From: Candidatus Dependentiae bacterium
Lineage (GTDB): Bacteria > Babelota > Babeliae > Babelales > RVW-14
Length of the DNA: 18,334 nucleotides
Assembly (NCBI GenBank): GCA_018266175.1
Contig: JAFEAY010000007.1
Coordinates: 1 to 18,334, forward strand
Direction of reading: 5' to 3'
A program made the position numbers and the translations under genes. Below are positions 1 through 8,274 of this stretch, in pieces (position 1 is the stretch's first letter; each line of letters begins with the position of its first letter). The notes beneath the pieces were generated by a model, which searched no databases, was not told the DNA's origin, and worked only from the letters and a program-made list of their open reading frames with translations.

Positions 1-993
1 CTTAGGCTAACGCGTAACAATAGCAGCGCGATTGTGTTAGCAAATGCAAATATCCAGACGGCAAATACAAATATAAGAACAAGTAGCAACGCCTTATTGG
101 CGCTGAACAGAAACAGTTCGAATGCAATTTTGACTTTGGGCAATAACATTCAAACAGCAAACACGAACATTCGTGTCAACAGTAACGCATTGTTGTACCT
201 GACAAAGAACAATTCAAATGCGATCTTGAACGGTGATTTAAATCAGTTGAGATATACGAGTAACGCACTGCTGGCTTGTTGCAAGAATAGCTCTAACTCG
301 ATTATGAACCTGAATAACTTGATTAGAGTAAACAGCAACGCGTCGTTGGCTCTAAACAAGAACAGCTCAAATAGCTTGCTGGCGTTGAATAGAAACAGCT
401 CGAATGCGATTCTGAACTTGGGCAACAACATTCAAACGGCAAACACGAACATTCGCGTAAACAGTAACGCATCATTGGCGTTGAATAAAAACAACAGTAA
501 CGCTTTGCTGGCGTTGAACCGAAATAGCTCGAATGCCATTTTGACTTTGGGCAATAACATTCAGACAGCGAATACGAACATTCGAGTGAACAGTAATGCG
601 TTGCTATATCTAACAAAGAATAATTCCAATGCGATTTTGAATGGTGATCTGAATCAGTTGAGATACACGAGCAATGCTCTGCTGGCTTGTTGTAAGAACA
701 GTTCTAATTCAATTATGAACCTGAATAACTTGAGTCGTGTGAATAGCAATGCGGTTCTGAGTTTGACAACAAACAATTCAAATACGCTGCTCAGATTAAC
801 AACAAACAACAGTTGTGCGATTTTAAATTTAAATACAGGAGAACTTTCGAGTTTAATGAAGTACAACAGTAGTGCCTTGATGCGCTTGGCTGCAAACAAT
901 AGTAATGCATTGTTGTTGTGTTGCAAGAATAGTTCAAATTCGATCGTAACGCTCAAAAAACTTGTAGCTCAAAATAGCAACTCAATTGTCTCT
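1..993 (+). repeat. Hendecad (11-residue) coding repeat, stalk region
   Basis: In-frame tandem repeat of about 33 bp coding units (SNALLALNRNS, SNALLYLTKNN, SNASLALNKNS and variants). Longer units of 14 (SNSIMNLNNLIRVN), 15 (SNAILNGDLNQLRYT), 19 and 21 residues interrupt it. A larger unit is also duplicated: 85-321 and 496-732 encode the same 79 residues, 411 bp apart, with many silent differences. Three units contain a vicinal Cys pair (LLACCKNS twice, LLLCCKNS once). Confidence 0.85.
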
Positions 994-1887
994 GATCCAA
1001 ACATCTATCTTGACCGTACAAGAACATTTACCGCTCTTGCGACTGCAACATTTAATCATAATAATCACTTTATACATTGTTCTCGCGATCCAAACTTATT
1101 TAACATTACGCCGGGTGCAACGTTAACTTTACAAAATGCTGTACTCAAAGACTTCTCAACATTGAGCTATAGTTCTTCAAATAATGGTGAGCTTATTTTT
1201 GGAGATGGAGTAGTCATTGAACTTGCAGGAGAAAAAAATAGTACGGCGCACAGTCTTGAATTGAAGACTACTTGGACCTTTGCTGGTGGGCATATCATTA
1301 TCGATGGGCAAGGGCAAGAGCTTTACTTGAATTCGTATAACGCATTGAGCGTTATGGCTGGTACAACATTGACGTTACAAAACATGATTTTAAATGGCCT
1401 GGGAAATCTCAATCCAAATAATATTAAATCTATTGGGCGTGATGGGACTATTGCCTTCAGAAACGTTGAAATGCGTATGACGAGTAATTATACCTTTACC
1501 AATGGATACTTAAATTTCTATCCAGACGTTATTCTTTCTGGAAAAGGTCTCATTTTTACCTATGCATCGCCTAAAAAATCGAATGTGGTTAACAATGCAC
1601 ACTTTGCTATTGATATTGGTGTCACTTTTAGCTACGACAGTCCTGCCGGTAAAACACAGTTTAGTCTTGATCCTAACGCTCAGTTGTATTTGAATGGATG
1701 TACGCTGTATTCAACACGTACCGGTTTGCACATAACTCAGGGCACATTGGTGCTTGATGATCGTGTAACGTTTACGAGCGAAGCTTTGTATGATGCAGAA
1801 GGGATAGAGCTTGACAGCGCTACCGTTGAGGTTCGAGTTTTGCCCGCTGCAGCAATGAATGTTTATGGAAGATTAAAAATTAACTAG
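1..1887 (+). CDS. Stalk plus beta-helix surface protein, 3' part (5' end outside window)
   Basis: The frame is open from base 1, so the gene starts upstream; the GTG at 34 is internal to a repeat. Codons 1 to about 331 encode an Asn/Ser/Leu-rich repeat built on an 11-residue unit (consensus SNALLxLNKNS) mixed with 14-, 15-, 19- and 21-residue units. All of these lengths are sums of 3- and 4-residue steps, as expected for an alpha-helical coiled-coil stalk (inference). Residues about 332-628 are a beta-strand-rich module with an IDGQGQ turn near its start and GCTLYSTRTGL near its end, the same C-module as in the downstream genes. No pectinase or GH28 catalytic motifs are seen, so a binding or structural role is more likely than an enzymatic one. 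The signal peptide is presumably upstream. The other edge gene (16653) carries the same stalk after a signal peptide and beta-helix region, which suggests what the missing part looks like. Function unknown. Confidence 0.9.
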   Translation, partial: LRLTRNNSSAIVLANANIQTANTNIRTSSNALLALNRNSSNAILTLGNNIQTANTNIRVNSNALLYLTKNNSNAILNGDLNQLRYTSNALLACCKNSSNSIMNLNNLIRVNSNASLALNKNSSNSLLALNRNSSNAILNLGNNIQTANTNIRVNSNASLALNKNNSNALLALNRNSSNAILTLGNNIQTANTNIRVNSNALLYLTKNNSNAILNGDLNQLRYTSNALLACCKNSSNSIMNLNNLSRVNSNAVLSLTTNNSNTLLRLTTNNSCAILNLNTGELSSLMKYNSSALMRLAANNSNALLLCCKNSSNSIVTLKKLVAQNSNSIVSDPNIYLDRTRTFTALATATFNHNNHFIHCSRDPNLFNITPGATLTLQNAVLKDFSTLSYSSSNNGELIFGDGVVIELAGEKNSTAHSLELKTTWTFAGGHIIIDGQGQELYLNSYNALSVMAGTTLTLQNMILNGLGNLNPNNIKSIGRDGTIAFRNVEMRMTSNYTFTNGYLNFYPDVILSGKGLIFTYASPKKSNVVNNAHFAIDIGVTFSYDSPAGKTQFSLDPNAQLYLNGCTLYSTRTGLHITQGTLVLDDRVTFTSEALYDAEGIELDSATVEVRVLPAAAMNVYGRLKIN

Positions 1888-1953
1888 CCTCAAAAAAGCT
1901 CTATAGACTTGAGCGAAAGTAAGTTTTTTTGTAGTAAAAACTGAGCTGTAATT

Positions 1954-1983
1954 TTGATTAATGAGTTTTTTAAGACAAATAAT
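1954..1983 (+). promoter_or_regulatory. Candidate sigma70-type promoter for the 2120 gene
   Basis: TTGATT (1954-1959) and AATAAT (1978-1983) are separated by 18 bases inside the 232-base gap that follows the first gene. Matches are 4/6 and 5/6. Chance matches are common in DNA this AT-rich, so this is only a candidate. No strong terminator is visible between the two genes. Confidence 0.25.
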
Positions 1984-2119
1984 TATGGCATAAAACCAAC
2001 CTTGATTGTTTGGCTTAAACAAGATAGTTTGGAAAAGTAAGGAGAGCGTACCATTGTGGTTTGAAATTGTGTTGTTAATTTCATTTCTGCAATGGCTTGA
2101 ACTTTCAAGGGAGAATAGT

Positions 2120-5100
2120 GTGGTGAAGAACGTTGTATTAATTCTTTCATTTTTTTTAATATCATCGAATATTTTTGCAGTACAAAAAGGTTCTGAAAGC
2201 GTTCTTTCTGTTGAATCATTTTATACGTTTCCTACAGCTGACAGCGATAATGGAATGTTGGCATTTGGATGGTTTAAAAATGGATTTGGGCTTGAAAATG
2301 CCTCAACTACTTGTACTTTTGCATCAATATTCCCAGTGCTTGGAAATATAAATCTTCGAGGTGGGCAATTAGTTTTAAAGAGTGACCTGCATCTGCAAAA
2401 TGTTTCAACCTTAGTGACACCTGGGTCTATTTATGGGAATAGCCATATACTTGATCTTGCTGAAAGTATTACAGGGTTTCCCGCTTCATTTAATACTAAT
2501 CTTAATAATACAAAAGTATTTTGTAACTCCGATTTGATTGTATCCGGAACTATTCGATTTAGTGGCGACTGTGAAATTAACGGCCGAGGGCAGCGAATCA
2601 TTTTAGGAACTGATGGCAATCTCCTGATCGATAATAATTCGACACTGCGTCTAAAAAACATTGAAGTAGATGGTGTCAATGGATATAACATTCGTTGTAT
2701 GAATGACTCGGCTGCCTTAGAGCTTGATGCGGTTCGATGGATACAAAGCGATGATTATACCTTTAGTTGTGGAAGTATTTCAATACAGAATAATGTTGAT
2801 TTTGCCAATAGACATAAATTTATTTATTCATCTGGTTTAACAAGCACTATTGCATCAGATTCAACATGGTATTTTTCAGATTTAGCAGAAGTTACTTTTG
2901 GTCGCAAAAGAAGTCCCTATGACAGAGAGCCTATTTATTTTGAAGATTATTCATCAGTACTTCGTCTTGAAAATGCAACCCTTATTATTACCAGCTCAGG
3001 TATTCGATTAACTCGGGGAACATTTTTATGTGATCGAGAAGTAAAGGTTTATGCGCATTCGATGTTATACGGTATGGGACTTGAGTTGGGTGACGGAGTT
3101 GCTGAAAACGATCCAAGTATTAAGCTCTTGCCCGGTGCAGTGCTTAAGCTGACTAATGGGTTATTGACGTATAACGTTGTTGAAAAAAGTAATTTTTTAA
3201 ATGATGAAGTTGCTGTTAAATTTGTTCGAGAAGGTTATTGTGCTTTTCTTGCAATGCAAGATATTAACTTTTTTAATGTTGAGATTAAGTCTGATTTAAC
3301 CAGTCAATTTCTTGTTCCTCCTGGTGTGTCTATTGAATTTAACAATTGTTTAATTACCAATCCTTACGGTGACTATTCTGTCAGTGCGTATAACTACGAT
3401 TGGTATTCGTTTTTACTTGGCCTTGATGGGGATAGTAAATCGGTCATTCTTTCTCGTGGAACTTTTCCAAATTGGTTGCACATTAAAAATTCAGGAAACT
3501 CTCTTTCAGGAAATGGTGATATGGGGGGATCAGTTGTTTTTCATGATCCAAGTGCCGAGCTTTCTGTTTCTTTGGATGGGCGAATTTTATCTCAAATTTA
3601 TATGAACGGAGGAAAGCTGATTTTAGGTAAAGACACTCGTATGAATGATGGGGTTTATTTGACCGGAACGGGCAAAGTTAATTTATCTGCCTATCAGTGC
3701 TATTTTGGTTATGAAGATTTGAATTGGACTAGTTCGATTATGTGGTCAGGCGATACGGGCAAGATTAACTTTAACTCTGATGTTGTGCTTTCTTCAGAGT
3801 GGTTTTTTAAAGATAATTGTATCATTGATGGAAATGGAAAATCGATTGTTTTAAAACCAACGGCATCAATTAAAGTTGGATCCGGCGGCGTTTTACGTTT
3901 TAAAAATGTTGCTTTGTTAGATGTCAGTGGTAATGCGATTGAATGTATTGATGATTCGGGAAAAATAATTTTTGATCAAACTTCTTTGAATTTAGATGCT
4001 GACTATTCTTTTTCAAAAGGAAGTATTGAATTTGAAAAAGCGGCCGATTTTTCTGGATCGTATACATTTTTTTATCAAACAGGTTTGACAAGCACTATTG
4101 CAAGCCATACCCGATGGTCGTTGCAAAACAATCTTGCATTGTCTATTGGACGAAAGAGGGGGATTACCGACAGAGAACCTCTTTACTTTGAAGATCAATC
4201 ATCAATTGTTGCTGTTGATCAAGCAAGTTTAGTTGTTTCTTCCTCAGGAATGGCCCTTTCACGGGGGTTGATGGAAATATCCAATTCATTGATTATCGAT
4301 ATGAAATCAACTTCTTCAAACAATGGATTGCAAATGGGTAATGGTATTGCAGGCCAAGATTTTGTTTTCGTTTTTAATCCAGGAAGTTCTATTCATTTCA
4401 AAAATGGGCATTTTGTTTACAGCAATCTAGATCCATTAACCATCAAGGCAGCAACTGATTTATCCCGTGTAATTATTGATCCCGCCTTTAATATTTTTGT
4501 AAAAAAGTCATTAAAGATAAAAAATATAGCGATAGACTTTTCTGCAATTTGGCACGCAACGATTGATCCATTAGCCACACTTGAATATGAAAATGCAACA
4601 TTCAGAGTTTTAGGAAATGTCTTTAATATCACCGGGAAGCGTTACTCAGATTCTACATTCTTGCTCGCGGGTAATGGTGTTGCAACTGCCCAAACAGGAA
4701 TCTTTCCCGTTGCTTTGTTGATTGCGGGGACAGGTAATAAATTGACCGGTGCCGGAGAAATTGTTGCACCAATAATATTTTCAAGCAGTACGGCTGAACT
4801 TACGTGGGATGAGCTTGGCTCAATGCAAAGTTACATATCGCTTGCAGGTGGTAAGCTTACCTTAACCAAGCCGCTTACGTTTGCAGACAATCAAATGATC
4901 CAAGGAACAGGGACTGTTAATCTTTCAAGCTTGAATCTCAGTATGGGTGGGCTTCATCTGGTGGGAACCAGTACAGTCTTTTGGGATTGTAATAATGCCT
5001 CAATGTTGCTTCGTTCCAATCTTGGACTGAGTGGTGGTTGGACATTTAGTGGCAATTGCACAATTCAGGGTAATGGGAATAGTCTTATTTTTCATCCGAA

Positions 5101-5674
5101 CGGTCGTATTATTGTTGGAAGAGGTTCATCGATCCGCTTTAAAGATATCAATTTAAAGGGCATTCTTGATGGTCAAATTATCTGTTTAGATAATGCAAGC
5201 AAAGTTATTTTTGAAGATTCAACATGGTCTCAAGATGTTGATACTACTTTTTCATTGGGATCGTTTCAGGTTGTTAATGAATTGATTATGAGAGGTAGAG
5301 ATACCACATTTGTTTATTCATCTCCCGAACAAAGCCTTATTAATGAGCGTGCTGAGTTGATATTACAAGATGATTTTACTTTTTCTTATGCGCCGCAGAC
5401 CGAATCTCGAGGCCTTATATCCCTGGTTGACGACACTGCTCGCATTATTTTGCATAACGCTTCGATTCATTCAACTCAAACGGGCTTGCAATTGACTAAG
5501 GGTTACTTAGAAGTTCATGGTCATTGCTCACTTCAGAGCGATGCTTGGTATGAAGCTGAAGGCATAACGCTTGGTGATGGCGTGAGTGAAGCGAATGATC
5601 TGAAGATTGATATTTATCCAGAGTCCAATCTCAGTCTTGATTCTGGATATCTTGTCTACAAAAACCTTGGATAA
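2120..5674 (+). CDS. Giant secreted beta-helix protein with three C-modules
   Basis: About 1184 residues. I place the start at GTG 2120 (or the adjacent GTG 2123) because AAGGGAG at 2107-2113 is correctly spaced and the product then begins directly with a signal peptide (VVKNVVLILSFF..., cleavage likely at NIFA-VQKG). An upstream TTG at 2006 would add 38 residues before it. After the signal comes the head (residues about 20-130; TTCTF, RGGQLVL). Three C-modules follow at about 133-354, 549-770 and 962-1184, each about 222 residues, with IxGxGxxI near the start and an LxYxN-like end. N-module-like stretches separate them (NSLSGNGD..., NKLTGAGE...), giving a repeat period of about 415 residues. 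C-modules 1 and 2 share a basic GRKR...DREP loop; copy 3 instead has FSYAP...RG, as in the shorter paralogues. No catalytic motif is seen. It ends 29 bases before the next gene, suggesting co-transcription. Probably a surface binding or structural protein; anchor not evident. Confidence 0.9.
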   Translation: MVKNVVLILSFFLISSNIFAVQKGSESVLSVESFYTFPTADSDNGMLAFGWFKNGFGLENASTTCTFASIFPVLGNINLRGGQLVLKSDLHLQNVSTLVTPGSIYGNSHILDLAESITGFPASFNTNLNNTKVFCNSDLIVSGTIRFSGDCEINGRGQRIILGTDGNLLIDNNSTLRLKNIEVDGVNGYNIRCMNDSAALELDAVRWIQSDDYTFSCGSISIQNNVDFANRHKFIYSSGLTSTIASDSTWYFSDLAEVTFGRKRSPYDREPIYFEDYSSVLRLENATLIITSSGIRLTRGTFLCDREVKVYAHSMLYGMGLELGDGVAENDPSIKLLPGAVLKLTNGLLTYNVVEKSNFLNDEVAVKFVREGYCAFLAMQDINFFNVEIKSDLTSQFLVPPGVSIEFNNCLITNPYGDYSVSAYNYDWYSFLLGLDGDSKSVILSRGTFPNWLHIKNSGNSLSGNGDMGGSVVFHDPSAELSVSLDGRILSQIYMNGGKLILGKDTRMNDGVYLTGTGKVNLSAYQCYFGYEDLNWTSSIMWSGDTGKINFNSDVVLSSEWFFKDNCIIDGNGKSIVLKPTASIKVGSGGVLRFKNVALLDVSGNAIECIDDSGKIIFDQTSLNLDADYSFSKGSIEFEKAADFSGSYTFFYQTGLTSTIASHTRWSLQNNLALSIGRKRGITDREPLYFEDQSSIVAVDQASLVVSSSGMALSRGLMEISNSLIIDMKSTSSNNGLQMGNGIAGQDFVFVFNPGSSIHFKNGHFVYSNLDPLTIKAATDLSRVIIDPAFNIFVKKSLKIKNIAIDFSAIWHATIDPLATLEYENATFRVLGNVFNITGKRYSDSTFLLAGNGVATAQTGIFPVALLIAGTGNKLTGAGEIVAPIIFSSSTAELTWDELGSMQSYISLAGGKLTLTKPLTFADNQMIQGTGTVNLSSLNLSMGGLHLVGTSTVFWDCNNASMLLRSNLGLSGGWTFSGNCTIQGNGNSLIFHPNGRIIVGRGSSIRFKDINLKGILDGQIICLDNASKVIFEDSTWSQDVDTTFSLGSFQVVNELIMRGRDTTFVYSSPEQSLINERAELILQDDFTFSYAPQTESRGLISLVDDTARIILHNASIHSTQTGLQLTKGYLEVHGHCSLQSDAWYEAEGITLGDGVSEANDLKIDIYPESNLSLDSGYLVYKNLG
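2516..5671 (+). repeat. Three-copy internal module repeat (period about 1.24 kb)
   Basis: C-modules at about 2516-3181, 3764-4429 and 5003-5671 line up in the same order of motifs. These are an NSD/SNL start, F-x-G/D-x-C-x-I-x-G-x-G, a hydrophobic 'LRLKNIE'-type strand, an I-x-C-x-D/N turn, a D-Y-T/S-F-S stretch, STIAS in copies 1 and 2, and a closing YN/YSN/YKN. Copies 1 and 2 resemble each other more than copy 3, which is closer to the single-module genes. Confidence 0.8.
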
Positions 5675-5703
5675 ATAAATGCGCCTGAAAAAGGGGAGCT
5701 CCG

Positions 5704-7182
5704 ATGAATGGCAAGTCAACTGCCGCGCTATTTTTTGGTCTGTTTATACATATTACTTGCAGTCCAATTCTCAACTTCAGAAGCTCAACCTCTGGGATTA
5801 ACATTACCGAGGGAGCAGGGCTTGTCTTGAGTAATAAAATTCAGGACTGCCAGGGTAAAGTTACCAAAGCAACTGGTGCATCAATTTCTGGACGAGAAAT
5901 TGTTTTTAACAAAGGAACTTTTGTTGATGGCAATAATCGTATGAAAATTGCCGGCACTTATAGAACAGGTGATGCCAACAAGATTCTTTTAAATGGTAAT
6001 GAATCTTTTAGAGGAGGTGGCATTTCAGTTGCTCAGGCGATAGAGGTTCGCAATGGTAATAATCGCTTAGAAGGTGAAATTCTTTTGAGTAATAATCTTG
6101 TTTTGCATGACTCAAATGCAAGTGTGACCTGTGCCATCACCCGCAGCCTTGCTCAAGATATTGAACTGAATGGCGGCACGCTTTATCTGGAAGAAAATTT
6201 AAGTTTTATTGATGATAAAAAGATTGTTGGAAATGGTACGATTGTCTGCAATGCGCGCAAAATAATTCTTGGGGCAAAGGAGATGTCATGGAATGGATCA
6301 ATTTATTTTGATAACGGAAATGATATCGAGCTTAAGTCGACATTACATCTTTGCCAGACGTGGACTTTTAGCGGCTATAATAGCACGATTGTTGGAAACG
6401 GTAATATTTTGATGCTCGAGCCACATGGCAAAATTGTTGTTGAGCGGGGCGCGAATCTTTTGCTCAAGAACATGGTTATTCAAAATGTGGCATTGCGTAA
6501 TATACGTTGTTTAGATGGCGCTGGAAAAATTATCTTTCAAGATGTTGTACTGGTGCAGAATGATGATTTTATCTTTGATAAAGGTTCATTTGATGTCTAT
6601 GGAAGTCTTGATTTGATCAGTGGCTACACCTTTGTCTTTCAACCAACAGCCGAGTGTACCATTCAATCTGCTTCAACGCTTGCTCTTTCTAATAACGTAA
6701 CACTGAGTGTTGATTTTATAACCACGCGTACCGATCTGTTAGCTTTTGCTGATTCATCTGCAGCGTTGCGTCTAAAAAATAGTACCTTATATGTTACCCC
6801 AACAGGGATTCAGTTAAAAAATGGATCATTAATTTTTGACGGCGTTTGCAATATTTATGCAACTGATAAACGCAATGTTTCAAAAGGAGTGACCATTGGA
6901 AGCGGTCAAAATGCTGATGATTGTACTATGGAAATTCGTAGTGGAGCTTGGGTGAATTTGATTAACGGTACCTTGATCTACCGTAATATTAATCCGAATG
7001 CTTTGATATTTAAAAATTCACTTTCAGTGTTGCAAATTGATACATTAGCGCTCTTGAAATTAAATCAACCATTTGATGTTGATCCTGGCAAAATACGTAT
7101 TGCAGGTGCGTCAAGCGTGGTTCAAGATGGGCTTGATTATTTGCAAGGCAGTGTAGAGTTTTTTATTGAGTCTAGTCTTTGA
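5704..7182 (+). CDS. Secreted N-module/C-module beta-helix protein, copy 1
   Basis: 492 residues. The ATG follows AAGGGGAG at a good distance. The N-terminus is hydrophobic (AALFFGLFIHITCS); although it ends in a Cys, the residue three before it is His, so it is not a convincing lipobox. Residues about 23-215 form the N-module, rich in short strands and Gly/Asn turns (TEGAGLVLSN, NNRLEGEILLSNN, IELNGGTLYLEENLSF, IVGNGTIVC). Residues about 216-430 are a C-module (WTFSG, IVGNGN, VTPTGIQL, LIYRN). The last 60 residues are a shorter strand-rich tail. It is a close paralogue of 8275-9765: the first about 260 residues are nearly the same, the rest clearly less so. The stop overlaps an unused upstream TTG of the next gene, and the gap to the chosen start is 20 bases, so the two are likely co-translated. 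I recognise no named family beyond a pectin-lyase-like beta-helix pattern. Confidence 0.9.
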   Translation: MNGKSTAALFFGLFIHITCSPILNFRSSTSGINITEGAGLVLSNKIQDCQGKVTKATGASISGREIVFNKGTFVDGNNRMKIAGTYRTGDANKILLNGNESFRGGGISVAQAIEVRNGNNRLEGEILLSNNLVLHDSNASVTCAITRSLAQDIELNGGTLYLEENLSFIDDKKIVGNGTIVCNARKIILGAKEMSWNGSIYFDNGNDIELKSTLHLCQTWTFSGYNSTIVGNGNILMLEPHGKIVVERGANLLLKNMVIQNVALRNIRCLDGAGKIIFQDVVLVQNDDFIFDKGSFDVYGSLDLISGYTFVFQPTAECTIQSASTLALSNNVTLSVDFITTRTDLLAFADSSAALRLKNSTLYVTPTGIQLKNGSLIFDGVCNIYATDKRNVSKGVTIGSGQNADDCTMEIRSGAWVNLINGTLIYRNINPNALIFKNSLSVLQIDTLALLKLNQPFDVDPGKIRIAGASSVVQDGLDYLQGSVEFFIESSL

Positions 7183-7202
7183 ACAACGGTAGGAAATACA
7201 AA

Positions 7203-8228
7203 ATGCTGAACATATTGATATGCATTATTCTGCTCTTTTGTACGCAACCGCTTTTAGCTCTTCGTGTAGGAGCAAAAAATTCATCGTCTGTTCAAAATTT
7301 GGTAACATTTCCCGCTTCGACTGGTAATATTATTGTTGGTTATACTCGCCTCGAGCGAGGTTTTAGATTTACAAATAATAGAACTACATGTACCTTTGAT
7401 GGCTATCTTCCGGTGAGTGGACCCGTTACTTTAAATGACGGGGTTCTTTTTTTATACAAAGACTTTGTTTTAAGTCAAACGCTTTCATCGTTGTCTTCGG
7501 GACGGATTCGGGGAAATCATCACTCCTTCGTTTTGCCGCAGATGTCAGCTGACTACACTTTACCCGGTGTTCTGGATTTTGATGAAATAACGCTTGTTTG
7601 CTCCTCCAATGTATCAATTGAAGGAGAGCTTCAATTTTCCAATCAATGCAAAATTGACGGTCAGGGCAAGGAATTAACGTTTAATGGCGGCTCAATTGTT
7701 GTTCATCCAAATTCATATTTAATTCTTGAAAATGCTTACTTGTCTAATTTTGGAACATCTCGTTTGAGGTGTTTAACAAATACTTCCTCTATTACGCTGC
7801 GTAATTGTACCATGTTATTGTCTTCGGACTATAACTTTGAGCAAGGGTCGTTATTTTTTGACATGGATAATGTTGTGATAGGAACCTGTAAATTTATTTA
7901 CAGCTCACCCGTTGGAAGTACTATTGGGCCTCGATCGACGCTTGTTTTTGATCGCGGTACAACGTTGAGTTACGCACCGTTACGCGCAAACCAAGATTTA
8001 ATTTTTATGACCGATCAGACTTCAAGATTATATCTTGATGGGGCTTCTCTGTATTCAACGCGCACAGGTTTGCACCTGAATAATGGAACATTAATTCTTG
8101 ATGATTATGTAACCATGAGTAGCGATGCTCAATTTGCAGCTGAGGCCTTGTGGTTGGATTCTGGGCTCAATGTTGTTATTCGAGCAGGTGCTGCTGTTGA
8201 AATGTTTGGCTCAGTAAAATATGAATGA
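7203..8228 (+). CDS. Short secreted head plus C-module beta-helix protein
   Basis: 341 residues, the minimal member of the head-bearing family. ATG 7203 is chosen because AGGA at 7191-7194 precedes it and it opens directly into a signal peptide (MLNILICIILLFC..., cleavage likely at PLLA-LRVG). A TTG at 7179 is in frame but overlaps the previous stop. The mature N-terminus has the family signature VGAKNSSSVQ, then NRTTCTF and LPVSGPVTLNDG. The head passes directly into the C-module (CSSNVSIEGELQFSNQCKIDGQGK) and ends with ASLYSTRTGLHL, TLILDDYVTMSS and VKYE. The propeller of the three later paralogues is absent exactly at this head/C-module junction, so this gene shows either the ancestral form or a precise loss. 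It sits between the two N-module genes and looks part of one transcription unit. Confidence 0.9.
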   Translation: MLNILICIILLFCTQPLLALRVGAKNSSSVQNLVTFPASTGNIIVGYTRLERGFRFTNNRTTCTFDGYLPVSGPVTLNDGVLFLYKDFVLSQTLSSLSSGRIRGNHHSFVLPQMSADYTLPGVLDFDEITLVCSSNVSIEGELQFSNQCKIDGQGKELTFNGGSIVVHPNSYLILENAYLSNFGTSRLRCLTNTSSITLRNCTMLLSSDYNFEQGSLFFDMDNVVIGTCKFIYSSPVGSTIGPRSTLVFDRGTTLSYAPLRANQDLIFMTDQTSRLYLDGASLYSTRTGLHLNNGTLILDDYVTMSSDAQFAAEALWLDSGLNVVIRAGAAVEMFGSVKYE

Positions 8229-8274
8229 TATCAGCTTTGGATATAAAAAATGTACCTGAAAAGGGAGAGTCGTC

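Noticed and set aside
1-993. CRISPR-like regular repetition
   Set aside because: The repeats are in-frame coding units with silent differences and variable lengths, not near-identical DNA repeats with unique spacers.
1891-1930. Intrinsic terminator after the first gene
   Set aside because: A run of seven T follows only 4-bp stems (GCTC/GAGC or ACTT/AAGT); too weak to claim.
2006-2119. TTG 2006 as start of the giant gene
   Set aside because: It adds 38 residues before a clear signal peptide; GTG 2120/2123 has AAGGGAG at the right distance.
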